From: DATKFM01 sp963810485
Lineage (GTDB): Bacteria > Pseudomonadota > Alphaproteobacteria > Dongiales > Dongiaceae
Direction: 5' to 3'
DNA: 64,000 nucleotides
NCBI GenBank assembly: GCA_963810485.1
Contig: CAWENQ010000004.1
Coordinates: 868,001-932,000 of the forward strand
Of the stretch, positions 10,055 to 21,161 are shown piece after piece (within the stretch, counting starts at the first letter, position 1; the number at the start of each line of letters is the position of its first letter). The notes beneath the pieces were generated by a model. The model did not search any database, had not been told where the DNA came from, and saw only the letters and a program-made list of their open reading frames with translations. The translations under genes and the position numbers were made by a program.

Positions 10055-11118
10055 CAGCCGGCGACCTCGACCCGGGGACGCGGTTTTTCGGCGCTGACCA
10101 CATGGGCGCGCTCAGCGAGGGCAGCGACTGCCTGATCCACCAGCTCGGCCAGGATTTCCTTTACCGGCTGCTCGGATGTCACCATGCCGACGCTCTGGCC
10201 GGCCATCAGGGAGCCGTTCTCCACATCGCCGTCGATGACGGCACGCCGCAAGGCACCGGCCCAGAAATGCTCGATCTCCAATTGCGCCGCCTTCTGCTCG
10301 ATCTCGCCGCGATCGACGCGGCCGATCATCTCGCGCTGGTACTCGGTGAAGCGGCGGGTGCCGTTGTTGTTGAGGGCGCGCACGGGAATCACCGGGAAAC
10401 GCGGATCGAGCTGCACCGACGGCGTTGCGTCGCGCGCGGCGGCGCGCAGGAAGGCCTGCTTGAACTTGGGATGGGCGATGGATTCCGTGGCGCAGACGAA
10501 CCGCGTGCCGAGCTGGCAGCCCGACGCGCCCATTTCAAGGTAACTGATGATCGCCTCGCCGCGGCCGATGCCGCCGGCCACGAACACCGGCACTTCGCGG
10601 ATCATCGGCAGGATTTCCTGGGCCAGGACGCTGGTGGAGACCGGGCCGATATGGCCGCCCGCCTCCATGCCCTCGATCACGATCGCGTCGACGCCGGAGC
10701 GCAGCAACTTCTTGGCGATGACCAGCGCCGGGGCAAAGCACATCACCTTGGCGCCCTGCTTGATGCGGGCGATGGCGGCGCCCGGCGGCAAGCCGCCGGC
10801 CAGCACGATATGGCCAACCTTGTGGTCCAGGCAGACTTCCACCAGCTCCAGCAATTGCGGATGGAGGGTGATCAGGTTGACGCCGAACGGCCGGCTGGTC
10901 ATCGCCCGGGTGGCGGCGATCTCCTTGGACAGCAGCTCGGGCGACATGGAGCCGGAGGCGATGACGCCGAAGCCGCCGGCATTGGACAATGCCGACACCA
11001 GGTTGCGCTCGGACACCCAGGTCATGGCGCCGCCCATGATGGCGAGTTCGGACCCGAGGAAGCGCCGTCCGCGCTCCCACAGTTTGTCCAGATGGTCGCG
11101 GGCGGCGCGCCGGTTCAT
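10054..11118 (-). CDS. NAD(P)H-dependent flavin oxidoreductase, nitronate monooxygenase / FabK-like
   Basis: A TIM-barrel FMN enzyme of the nitronate monooxygenase (2-nitropropane dioxygenase) family. Seen are the N-terminal ELAIMGGAMTWVSERNLVSA, the glycine-rich FGVIASG, the family-typical IVIEGMEAGGHIGP with the catalytic-type His, and the FMN-phosphate loops VFVAGGIGRGEAI and GCQLGTRFVCATES. I start it at ATG 11118, seven bases past the lysC stop, because upstream residues lie inside lysC. The stop overlaps the ptsP start. Its placement between lysC and ptsP, two genes that are often neighbours, suggests an inserted operon member. The substrate cannot be read from the sequence; nitroalkane detoxification or an enoyl-reductase-like role are both possible. 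Confidence 0.85.
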   Translation of the reverse strand: MNRRAARDHLDKLWERGRRFLGSELAIMGGAMTWVSERNLVSALSNAGGFGVIASGSMSPELLSKEIAATRAMTSRPFGVNLITLHPQLLELVEVCLDHKVGHIVLAGGLPPGAAIARIKQGAKVMCFAPALVIAKKLLRSGVDAIVIEGMEAGGHIGPVSTSVLAQEILPMIREVPVFVAGGIGRGEAIISYLEMGASGCQLGTRFVCATESIAHPKFKQAFLRAAARDATPSVQLDPRFPVIPVRALNNNGTRRFTEYQREMIGRVDRGEIEQKAAQLEIEHFWAGALRRAVIDGDVENGSLMAGQSVGMVTSEQPVKEILAELVDQAVAALAERAHVVSAEKPRPRVEVAG

Positions 11119-11122
11119 CGGC

Positions 11123-12361
<1,239 letters not shown>

Positions 12362-12520
12362 CCACTCCTCGCCTGATTCCGTTGGAGTCGCTGACGGTGC
12401 GACGAACCGCCCTGGCACCCCCGCGGTTGCCGTCCGAGCGGCGCGTATCCATACTCATTCGAGATGGCCGAAGCAAGGCGACTGCATCGCCGTTAACGGC
12501 TCCTAACCAACGGATTTGTC

Positions 12521-13291
12521 ATGAATTCAGCCGCTGAAATGGACCGCAACGCTGCCGGTGCCACGGTCGATCCGGCCGAACTGGAGAAATTCGCCCGCAT
12601 GGCGGAATCATGGTGGGATCCCCGGGGCAAATTCCGGCCGCTGCACCAGGTGAACCCGACGCGGATCGCCTTCATCCGCGACACCCTGGCCAAGCGTCTG
12701 GGACGCGACCCGCTGGCGCCCAGGCCGCTGGAGGGCCTGCGGCTGCTGGATATCGGCTGCGGCGGCGGGCTGCTGTCGGAGCCCATGGCACGGCTGGGTG
12801 CCAAGGTTACGGGCATCGATCCGACTGCAAAAAATATCGGCATCGCCCGCCTCCACGCCGAGCAGTCGGGCCTCGCCATCGATTACCGGATCAAAACCGC
12901 CGAGGACCTGGCCGCCGCCGGCGAAACCTTCGACGTGGTGCTGAACATGGAGGTGGTGGAGCATGTGGCCGATCTCGGCGCCTTCATCGGAGATTGCTGC
13001 CGGCTGCTGACGGACCAGGGCGTGATGTTCGTGTCCACCTTGAACCGGACGCCGAAATCATTCCTGTTCGCCATCGTCGGCGCCGAGTATGTGCTGCGCT
13101 GGCTGCCCCGCGGCACCCATGAATGGCGCAAATTCGTGCGGCCGTCGGAACTGGCGGCGGCGGCGCGCCGGGCTGACGCGGAGATCGGCAGCCTGACCGG
13201 CGTGAGCTACGACCCGCTGCGGGATAGCTGGGGCCTGAGCCGCGACCTTGATGTCAACTACATGGCCACCGTGAGCCGCGCCGCCGCCTGA
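12521..13291 (+). CDS. ubiG: Ubiquinone biosynthesis O-methyltransferase
   Basis: A SAM-dependent methyltransferase that performs both O-methylations of ubiquinone synthesis. The 256-residue protein has the UbiG hallmark ESWWDPRGKFRPLHQVNPTR at the N-terminus, SAM motif I (LLDIGCGGGLLSEPMARLG), motif II region (VVLNMEVVEHVAD) and the C-terminal RGTHEWRKFVRPSEL and DPLRDSWGLSRDLDVNY segments. It acts at the inner membrane surface. Divergence from lysC is a standard alphaproteobacterial arrangement. It is convergent with the RTX gene, with only six bases between the two stops. Confidence 0.97.
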   Translation: MNSAAEMDRNAAGATVDPAELEKFARMAESWWDPRGKFRPLHQVNPTRIAFIRDTLAKRLGRDPLAPRPLEGLRLLDIGCGGGLLSEPMARLGAKVTGIDPTAKNIGIARLHAEQSGLAIDYRIKTAEDLAAAGETFDVVLNMEVVEHVADLGAFIGDCCRLLTDQGVMFVSTLNRTPKSFLFAIVGAEYVLRWLPRGTHEWRKFVRPSELAAAARRADAEIGSLTGVSYDPLRDSWGLSRDLDVNYMATVSRAAA

Positions 13292-13297
13292 CCCGCG

Positions 13298-16200
13298 TCA
13301 GGTGAGATCCAGGTTCCCTTCGATCATTGCCTGGGCGACGTTGCCCAGCGTCACGTTCTGCAGCACCGCCACGTCGACAAAGCTGACGCCATTAGCCGCA
13401 CCGTCGGCATCGACCCGAACGGTGGTATCGCCGCCGGCGTTGACGAACTGCACAAAATCGTTCGGGTCGCTCTGGCCGGGATTGAAGTTGTCCAGGAGGT
13501 CGGACAAGTCCAGCACATCGCCACCGACGCCGGCCTGGAAATCGGTAATCTCTTCTGTGCCGTCGTTGACGATGGCAATCCGGAACCGGTCCTCGCCCGC
13601 GCCGCCGGTCAGCGTGTCGGTGCCGTAGCCCGAGACAAGCGTGTCGCTGCCGCCGGCGCCATCCATGGCGTTGTCGCCGATGAAGGCGCCGGTGATGCTG
13701 TTGGCGAGAGCATTGCCGGTGCCGTCGACGGAGCCGAGCAGGGTCAGGTTCTCCACGTTGTCGGCAAGCTCGTGGTTCACCGTGGCCACGACGACATCCG
13801 TGCCCTGGTTCGCCGCTTCGATCACGTCATCGAAGATGCTGTCGACCACATAGGTGTCGTCGTTCTTGCCGCCGGCCAGGTCATCGCTGCCTGTGCCGCC
13901 ATCCAGCGTGTCATTGCCGTTGCCGCCGGCCAGGCTGTCCGCGCCGATGCCGCCCAGCAGTTCGTCATTGCCGTCGCCGCCATTCAGCGTGTCGTTCCCG
14001 CTGTCGCCGATGAGATCGTCATTCCCGCCGAGACCCGACAGCTTGTTCGCTTCGCCGTTGCCGGTAATGACATTGGCCAGGCCGTTGCCGGTACCGTCCA
14101 GCGCCTCGCCCGTGAGGGTCAGGAGTTCGAGGTTTGCGCCAAGGGTGTAGGACACCGCATTGCTCAGCACCTCATCCGTGCCCTGGTTCGCCGCCTCGGC
14201 AATCTTGTCCGTAGCGACATCGACGCCATAGGTGTCGTTGCCCTGGCCGCCGGCCAAGCTGTCGCTGCCGGCGGCGCCATCCAGATAGTCATCGCCCCCG
14301 CCGGCCGAGATCGTGTCGTTGCCGGTGCCGCCGTCGAAGGCATTGTCGCCGTCATTGCCGGTCATGACATTGTTCAGTGCATTGCCGATGCCGGCGAACG
14401 CCGCCCCCAGGAGCTGCAGGTTCTCAACCTCCGCCGCCATTGCATAGCTGTTGGCGGTGGACTGCACCGTGTCCTTGCCCTGGCCTGCCAGCTCTTCGAT
14501 CACATCGAAGAAATCATCGACGAGATAAAGATCGTTGCCGAGGCCGCCGGTGAGCGTATCGACATCGCTGCCGCCGTCGAGTGTGTCGTTGCCGGCCAAG
14601 CCCGTCAGCTCGTTCTTGCCGCTGTTGCCGGTGATCTTGTTGGCGGCGGCGCTGCCGTCGCCGTCGAGATCGGCGGCGCCCATCAGGGTCAGATTCTCCA
14701 CATTCGCTACCGCGGCAAGATCGAACGAGATCGTGCTCAGCACCGTGTCGCCGCCCTGGCCGGCCAGTTCGGAGACCTTGTCGGCGGCGTTGTCGACGAT
14801 GAAGATGTCGTTGCCGGTGCCGCCGATCAGGCTGTCGCCGCCCGCGCCGCCGTCCAGATAGTCGTTGCCCGCGCCGCCATTCAGCGTGTCCAGACCGCTG
14901 TCGCCGAACAGGTAGTCGTTGCCATTGCCGCCGGCGAGGGTGTTGGCGTTGGCGTTGCCGGCGATGACGTTGTCGAGCGCATTGCCGGTGGCCTTGGTCG
15001 CTGCGCCGGTGATCTGCAGCACTTCGAGGTTTGCGCCCAGCGTGTAGTCCACGGACGCAACAACGGTATCGGTCCCCTGCCCCGCCAACTCGGTCACCTT
15101 GTCCGTGGCCGCTTCGACATCATAGGTGTCGTTGCCCTTGCCGCCAATCAACGTGTCCAGATCGCTGCCACCATCGAGGCTGTCATTGCCGTCGCCGCCG
15201 AGCAGCGTGTCCTTGCCGGTGGAGCCGAACAGGGTGTCATTCCCGCTGCCGCCATCGAGGCTGTCATCGTCGCTGCCGCCATCAAGCACGTCGTCGCCGA
15301 TGCCGCCCAGGATGGTGTCATTGCCTTGCACGCCGGCCAGGTTATTGTCGCCGGAACTGCCGGTGATCTTGTTTTCAAGCGCATTACCGACGCCAGTGAC
15401 GGCGGAAATGGCGCTCAAGATCAGGTTCTCGATATTGACACTGTAGCTGTCGATGCTGGTGTAGCCGAGACTGCTGACGAGGGTGTCATTGCCTTCATCC
15501 GCTTGCTCCGTGACTTCGTCAGCAATGTCCCTGAGATAGTACACGTCATCGCCAGCGCCGCCGGTCATGCTGTCCTTGCCTTCACCGCCGATCAGCGTGT
15601 CGTTGCCGTCAAAGCCCCAGAGATCGTTGTCGTTGGAATTGGCATCAATGGAATTGCCGAGGCTGTTGCCCTTGGCGACAATCGCAGCACCCTCATAGAG
15701 AAAGATGTCCTCGACATTGTCCGCGAGCGAATTGATGGACACATAGCCGAAGACCTGGTCGCGGCCCTGGCCGGCAACCTCAGAGATCGTGTCACTGGCA
15801 TCATCATGCGTGTAGGCATCGTCGCCGAGGCCGCCGGCGAGCGTGTCGGCACCGTCTTCGCCATGCAGGCTGTCATTGCCGGCGCCGCCAATCAGGCTGT
15901 CATTGTCCTTGCCGCCGAAGAGGTAATCGTCATCGGCGCCGCCATCGACCGTATCCGCGCCATCCCCGCCTTCGAGCCAATCCTGGCCCGCCCCGCCAAA
16001 GAGCTTGTTGGCGCCGCTGTTGCCGAAGATGTAGTTGTCGAGGGCGTTGCCCGATCCATTGATTTCCGCAACGCCGATGAGGGTCAGCCGCTCCAGGTTG
16101 GCGCCAAGGGAATAGGTGATCGAGGACTCGACTTCGTCGTTGTCACCGGCCTTCGCTGCCTCGGCGATCTTGTCGCCGGCTTCGTCGATCACGTAGTAGT

Positions 16201-18270
16201 CGCTGTCGGAGCCGCCGGCCATCGAGTTCGGCGCCAGATCCGCCGTCCAGCGTATCGCGGTCCTCGCCGCCGATCAGCGAGTCGTTGCCGGCGCTGCCCA
16301 GCAGATGGTCATCGCCATCGCCGCCGTCGATCGTGTCGTTGCCGCTGGCGCCGTTGAGGACGTTGTCGTCGTTATTGCCGGTGATTTGATTGTTGAGAAT
16401 GTTGCCGCTGGCCGTGGTCGCGCTGGCCAGCAGCACCAGATTCTCCACATTGCTCGCCAATGCGTAGCCGGCATTTCCCCAGAGCTGCACCGTATCCTTG
16501 CCTTCGTTCAACAGCTCCACGACGTCGTCGCCGGCATCCTCGACCAGGTAGATGTCGTTGCCGGCGCCGCCGATCGTGGTGTCGTCGCCGCCCAATCCCC
16601 GCAGCGAGTCGTTGCCGGCGAAACCTTCCAGCTTGTTGTCTTTCGCATTGCCGAGGATGTCGTTGGCCAGCGCGTTGCCGCTGCCGGTGATCGCATTGCC
16701 GTACAGGTTCAGGATCTCCGACATTGTCGGCGAGCTCATAGTCGATCGTGCTGAAGACATAGTCCGGCCTTGATCTCGCAGCCTCGATGACTGTGTCTCC
16801 GGCATCATCGACTCTGTAATAGTCAACGCCGGCGCCGCCGGCCATCGTGTCGTCGCCGTCATTGCCGTCGAAATCGTCATGACCATCGCCGCCAATGAGG
16901 CTGTCGTCGCCGCCCTGCCCGGTCAGCGAGTCATCGCCGCCGCCGCCATTCAGCGTGCTATTCAGCGCGCCGCCAGTCATGTAATTGCTGAGCGCATTGC
17001 CGGTGCCCTTGCTGGCGAAACCCGTCAGCACCAGGTCCTCCAGATTGGCGCCGAGCGTATAGTCGATTGCCGATTGCACCTCGTCACGTCCGTAGACGGC
17101 GGCTTCACTCACCTTGTCGCCGGCGGAGTTGACGATGTAGGTGTCGCTGTCGTAGCCGCCGGCCATCGAATCATCGCCGCTGCCGCCATCGAGCAGATCG
17201 ATGCCGTCGCCGCCCAGGATCGTGTCCTTGCCGCCGAAGCCATAGAGCTTGTTCCAGCCGGCATTGCCGGTGATGACATTCGCCAGGCCATTGCCCGCGC
17301 CGTCATCGGCGTCCTCCAGCAGGGTCAGGTTCTCCACCTCGGCTGCGAGCACATAGGCGGCGGCGCTGCTTTGGACGGTGTCCTTGCCTTCGCCGGCGAT
17401 CTCCACGATATCGTCGCCTTCCTCGTCGACGATGAAGACGTCGTTGCCGGCGCCGCCGGTCATTGAATCGGCGCCGGCATCGCCATCGAGCGTGTCATTG
17501 CCGGCGTCGCCTTCGAGCTTGTTGTCCTTGCCGTTGCCGGAGATCGCATTGGCGAGGGCGTTGCCGGTGCCGGTGATGGCGGTTCCCGCCAACATCAGAT
17601 TCTCCACATTGTCGGCGAGTTCGTGATTGACGCCGCTGAGCACCGTGTCGGTGCCCTGGCCGCCCAACTCCTGGACCACCGAACCGGAGAATTCGAGAGC
17701 GTAGAAATCATTGCCGGCGCCGCCGGCCAGCGTGTTCGTCCCGGCCTCCCCGCTGAGCGTGTCGTTGCCCGCGCCGCCGATCAGGCTGTCATTGCCTGCG
17801 CCGCCCAGGAGCTGATCGTTGCCGGTGCCGCCATCGAGCGTGTCCCAATGGTCATGGCCGAACATGAGATCGTTGCCGGCGCCGCCGGCCATGCTGTCGT
17901 CGCCGTCGAATCCGCCGAGCACATCGTTCAGCGCGGTGCCGGTCATGGTGTCTGCGGCATGGAAGACGGCTTCGAGGAATCCGTCGTCGTCGGCCGCATC
18001 CAGCGCGCCGAGCAGCGTGATGACCGGCAGGGCCAGGCCCGTGACTGTGAATTCGCTGCCGCCGGCGCTGACGCGGGTCCAGCCGGTGATGGTGCCACCG
18101 GTGAGAACGCCGTCGGTATAAATGAGATTGCCGGTGAACTGGTCATAGCTGGCGCCGCGCGTGATGCGATAGGTGGTCGCATTGGCGACCGTGACCTCGC
18201 CGAGGCCGATCTCCAGCATGCTGACATCGTCCAGCCTCGCCGCCTTGTTGCCGCCGGTAAAAAGCGCCAT
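13298..18270 (-). CDS. Giant RTX / hemolysin-type calcium-binding repeat protein (two frameshifts)
   Basis: A reconstructed protein of about 1,656 residues built almost entirely of RTX nonapeptides (GGxGNDxLx pattern, for example GGAGNDSLIGGAGNDTLSG). The nonapeptide blocks are interrupted by roughly 100-residue units with the repeating theme DTVxSSxxYTLxxNVENL followed by GTGNALANxITGN. Such proteins bind calcium in parallel beta-rolls and leave the cell by type I secretion. There is no N-terminal signal peptide, and the C-terminus (NVTLGNVAQAMIEGNLDLT) looks like an uncleaved type I signal. The start at ATG 18270 has GGGAGGG upstream. Two single-base doublings break the frame at about 16718-16719 and 16227-16228, and the repeat theme continues on both sides of each. 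No catalytic domain is visible; adhesin or surface-layer roles are guesses. No ABC/MFP export genes lie nearby. Confidence 0.88.
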
Positions 18271-18350
18271 GACACCCTCCCGCACCTGAATTGATGGTTC
18301 TGCGGGTGGGTCGGCGCCGGTCCGGCGAGGGTTCAATGATGACGACAGCC

Positions 18351-18366
18351 TGTGACGGCGGTCACA
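18351..18366. promoter_or_regulatory. CRP-type operator upstream of the RTX gene
   Basis: The sequence TGTGACGGCGGTCACA is a perfect TGTGA-N6-TCACA palindrome, extended to CCTGTGAC/GTCACAGG arms at 18349-18368. It lies about 80-100 bases upstream of the RTX start. That half-site is the consensus bound by Crp-type proteins with the usual recognition helix. Activation or repression cannot be decided from position because no clear promoter hexamers are seen. Confidence 0.55.
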
Positions 18367-18412
18367 GGGCTTGCTTAACAGCGGGGATTAGCTGGGGGCG
18401 GGAGGCTGGCGG

Positions 18413-18832
18413 TTAGCTATCCTGGCGCGGCAGCCAGGGGACGCGGGAGAATTTGACGCCCTCGTCATTCAGCTCCTTGGCTTCGTCATCGCTGGTCTCG
18501 CCATAGATGTCGCGCCGTTCGGTCTCGCCGTAATGGATGCGCCGGGCCTCTTCGGCGAACTTGTCGCCGACATAGTCGCAATTGGCCTCGATCTTGGCGC
18601 GGAGTTCAGTGAGCTGCTGGCGGATCTCCGCATGTTCGGCGGCGACCGCCGGAACGCTGGCTTTTGCGGCCTTGCCGATGCGCGGGGCCATCGGCGCCTT
18701 CTCGACCTTGCGGCTGCCGCAGGAGGGACATGCCACCGCGCCCGCCTTGGCCTGCTTCTCGTAGGCGGCGTTGGTGGGGAACCAGGCCTCGAAGACATGG
18801 TCCCGGGTGCATCTGAGGTCGAACAGAATCAT
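18413..18832 (-). CDS. DUF1178 family protein
   Basis: A 139-residue protein starting MILFDLRCTRDHVFEAWFP, the typical DUF1178 opening. It carries a CxxC pair (VACPSCGSRKVEKAPMAP) that with the N-terminal Cys/His pair may bind zinc. The C-terminal half is charged and helical. The family is widespread in alphaproteobacteria near grx and nitrilase genes; here those lie 3 kb downstream. No experimentally defined function is known to me. Confidence 0.88.
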   Translation of the reverse strand: MILFDLRCTRDHVFEAWFPTNAAYEKQAKAGAVACPSCGSRKVEKAPMAPRIGKAAKASVPAVAAEHAEIRQQLTELRAKIEANCDYVGDKFAEEARRIHYGETERRDIYGETSDDEAKELNDEGVKFSRVPWLPRQDS

Positions 18833-18953
18833 GGGCGGTCTACTTGCACACCATATTCTCGGACCGGATTCGTTAGGAGATTGCTAACGGGCTATCGGTC
18901 TAGCACTCTGTTAACTTGAGTGCCAAGGCTCTGAAGTCAAGGAGTTTTCGGAA

Positions 18954-19475
18954 ATGGCCGGCGAACCCCTGCCGCCCTCGCCCTGGGTTTTGCGCCATGC
19001 CGGGCTGGTTCCGGCCGGGCGGGCGGTCCTGGACCTGGCCTGCGGCAGTGGCCGCCACAGCCTGGTGTTTCTGGCCGGTGGGCACCCGGTGACAGCCGTG
19101 GACCGGGACCTGTCGGGCGTCGCGGCGCTGGAGGACCGGCCCGGGCTGACCGCCCTGGAGGCCGATCTGGAGACCGGCGCGCCCTGGCCGTTCGGCGCCG
19201 GCAGCTTCGGCGGCGTGGTCGTCACCAACTATCTGCACCGGCCGATCCTGGCCGGCATCGTGGCTGCGGTAGAGCCCGGCGGCGCCCTGATCTACGAGAC
19301 CTTTGCCGACGGCAACGAGGTTTTCGGCAAGCCGACCAATCCGGATTTCCTGCTGCAACCGGGTGAACTGCTGGAGGCGGTGCGCGGCCGTCTGGATGTC
19401 GTCGCCTATGAGCACCGTGTCGTCAGCCAGCCTCGAATGGCAAAAATCCAGCGGCTTGCCGCCGTGCGGCGGTGA
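18954..19475 (+). CDS. Class I SAM-dependent methyltransferase (TehB-like fold)
   Basis: A 173-residue single-domain methyltransferase. Motif I is VLDLACGSGRHSLVFLAGG, the acidic end of strand 2 is VTAVDRDLSG, and motif IV region is GVVVTNYLHRPILAGI. The ALIYETFADGN strand matches family members related to TehB. The substrate is not evident. It precedes the peroxiredoxin gene on the same strand with a gap of 100 bases that could hold a separate promoter. Confidence 0.8.
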   Translation: MAGEPLPPSPWVLRHAGLVPAGRAVLDLACGSGRHSLVFLAGGHPVTAVDRDLSGVAALEDRPGLTALEADLETGAPWPFGAGSFGGVVVTNYLHRPILAGIVAAVEPGGALIYETFADGNEVFGKPTNPDFLLQPGELLEAVRGRLDVVAYEHRVVSQPRMAKIQRLAAVRR

Positions 19476-19576
19476 TGCGATGATTTTCCCAGAACAGCTT
19501 GCGGATGCCCCTCCGTCACCCGATCTAGGCAGGCATCCGCCTTCCCAACCAACATAAAATTGCAGGAGGAAAAACC

Positions 19577-20239
19577 ATGGCACTCCGTCTTGGCGATACC
19601 GCCCCGGATTTCGAGCAGGACTCCACCGAGGGCAAGATCAATTTTCACAAATGGCTCGGCGATAGCTGGGGCATCCTGTTCTCCCACCCCAAGGATTTCA
19701 CGCCGGTCTGCACCACCGAGCTGGGCTACATGGCCAAGCTGAAGCCGGAGTTCGACAAGCGGAACACCAAGATCATCGGCCTCTCCGTCGATCCCGTGGG
19801 CAACCATTCGAAATGGGCGAAGGACATCGAGGAGACCCAGGGGCACGCCGTGAACTATCCGCTGATCGGCGATTCCGACCTGCGCGTCGCCAAGGCCTAT
19901 GACATGCTGCCGGCCGAAGCGGGCAACAGCTCGGAAGGCCGCACGCCCGCCGACAACGCCACCGTGCGCTCGGTCTTCGTCATCGGCCCGGACAAGAAGG
20001 TGAAGGCGTCCCTCACCTATCCCATGAGCACCGGCCGCAATTTCGACGAGGTGCTGCGCCTGCTGGATTCCTGCCAGCTCACCGCGAAGCACACTGTCGC
20101 CACGCCGGTGAACTGGAAGCAGGGCGAGGACGTGATCATCCCGCCGTCGGTCTCCGACGATGCGGCGAAGCAGAAGTATCCGAATGGCTGGAAGACGCTG
20201 AAGCCCTACCTGCGGGTCATTCCGCAGCCGCGGGGCTGA
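19577..20239 (+). CDS. 1-Cys peroxiredoxin (Prx6 type)
   Basis: A cytoplasmic peroxidase that reduces H2O2 and organic hydroperoxides. The 220-residue protein has the peroxidatic motif DFTPVCTTELG (Cys near residue 47), the upstream SWGILFSHPKDF strand, and the long Prx6-type C-terminal extension (NWKQGEDVIIPPSVSD). No resolving cysteine is seen in a 2-Cys position. A strong Shine-Dalgarno (AGGAGG) lies nine bases before the ATG, which predicts high expression. A perfect hairpin follows the stop. Confidence 0.95.
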   Translation: MALRLGDTAPDFEQDSTEGKINFHKWLGDSWGILFSHPKDFTPVCTTELGYMAKLKPEFDKRNTKIIGLSVDPVGNHSKWAKDIEETQGHAVNYPLIGDSDLRVAKAYDMLPAEAGNSSEGRTPADNATVRSVFVIGPDKKVKASLTYPMSTGRNFDEVLRLLDSCQLTAKHTVATPVNWKQGEDVIIPPSVSDDAAKQKYPNGWKTLKPYLRVIPQPRG

Positions 20240-20271
20240 GACGGCGCAACCGGACTGGACAAGGAATGCAG

Positions 20272-20296
20272 GGCCGGCGGATGATTCCCGCCGGCC
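20272..20296. terminator. Hairpin between convergent genes, possible bidirectional terminator
   Basis: Nine-base perfect arms GGCCGGCGG and CCGCCGGCC enclose a seven-base loop between the peroxiredoxin stop and the WYL regulator stop, overlapping the latter. There is no long T-tract on either side, so intrinsic termination is plausible but not certain. Confidence 0.45.
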
Positions 20297-20979
20297 TAAT
20301 CCTGCGCCTCCATCGACTTGATGAAATCCTCGAGCCGCTTGCCCGGCTCGTCGACGAATTTGCGATCTGATTCTGAGACGGTCGACACGCGATCCAGGCG
20401 GAAATTGCGGAAGTCGCTGCGGGACTCGCACCAGGCGCCGAGCGTCCAGACCGAGCCCCAGAAATAGAGCGCCAGGGGCCGCACGCTGCGGTTCGAATTG
20501 GCGCCCTTGGCATCCACGTATTCAAGCACAAGCACCCGGTGCTGGCCGATCGCCTGGCGGATCGTCTCCAGCGTCGCGCCGACGGCGGGATCGAAGCGGA
20601 AGCCCGGGGCAAACAACCGCGTCTTTTCCATCTCGTCGCGGCGTCCCGCCGGCAGGGCATTGGCGATCTTGACCAGCGCCGACCGGCCGGCATTGGCCAG
20701 CTGCGGCGAGCCCCAGGCCTCGACGATGCGGGCCCCCGCCACCAGCGCTTCGACTTCATCGAAAGTGAACATCAGCGGCGGCAGGTCATAGCCGGGCCGC
20801 AGGCGATAGCCGACGCCGGCCTCGCCATCGATGGGCACGCCGGAAAGCAGGAGATCCCGGACATCGCGATAAATCGTCCTCGGCGTGACTTCGAGCCATT
20901 CCGCAAGCTGGGCGGCCGTGGTGAGCCGCCGCGCCCGCAGATGCTGGACGATTTGGAACAGCCTGTCGGCGCGGCGCAT
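20296..20979 (-). CDS. YafY-type transcriptional regulator (HTH plus WYL domain)
   Basis: A 227-residue regulator with an N-terminal winged helix-turn-helix (RADRLFQIVQHLRARRLTTA, then AQLAEWLEVTPRTIYRDV) and a C-terminal WYL ligand-sensing domain. In the WYL domain the motif region reads RPLALYFWGSVWTLGAWCES. These proteins usually repress or activate nearby genes in response to nucleotides or DNA damage-linked ligands. The gene is convergent with the peroxiredoxin and has no obvious divergent target, so its regulon is open. Confidence 0.88.
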   Translation of the reverse strand: MRRADRLFQIVQHLRARRLTTAAQLAEWLEVTPRTIYRDVRDLLLSGVPIDGEAGVGYRLRPGYDLPPLMFTFDEVEALVAGARIVEAWGSPQLANAGRSALVKIANALPAGRRDEMEKTRLFAPGFRFDPAVGATLETIRQAIGQHRVLVLEYVDAKGANSNRSVRPLALYFWGSVWTLGAWCESRSDFRNFRLDRVSTVSESDRKFVDEPGKRLEDFIKSMEAQD

Positions 20980-21161
20980 CGATCCCGGCTCAGCTCATGG
21001 CCTGAAGGCCGGCGCGGTTGCCTTCGGAAAAGGCGCGCTTGGCGGCGATGGCGGTCATCCCAGGTTTCCTTCGGATGGAAGAACAGCGGCATGGGCCCTG
21101 TTCTTACAGACCTGCTGCTGACAGCATCTTGTCAGCAATGATTGGTGCCGTCGCGGATTTT

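Noticed and set aside
8156..10135. A 659-residue plus-strand open frame
   Set aside because: It is antisense to ptsP, which has full domain support.
13772..16357. An 861-residue plus-strand open frame with regular repeats
   Set aside because: It is the antisense shadow of the RTX repeats; the periodicity comes from the GGxGNDxL codons.
13298..18270. Possible CRISPR or tandem DNA repeat array
   Set aside because: The repeats are in phase with codons and encode RTX nonapeptides; there are no constant repeats with unique spacers and no cas genes.
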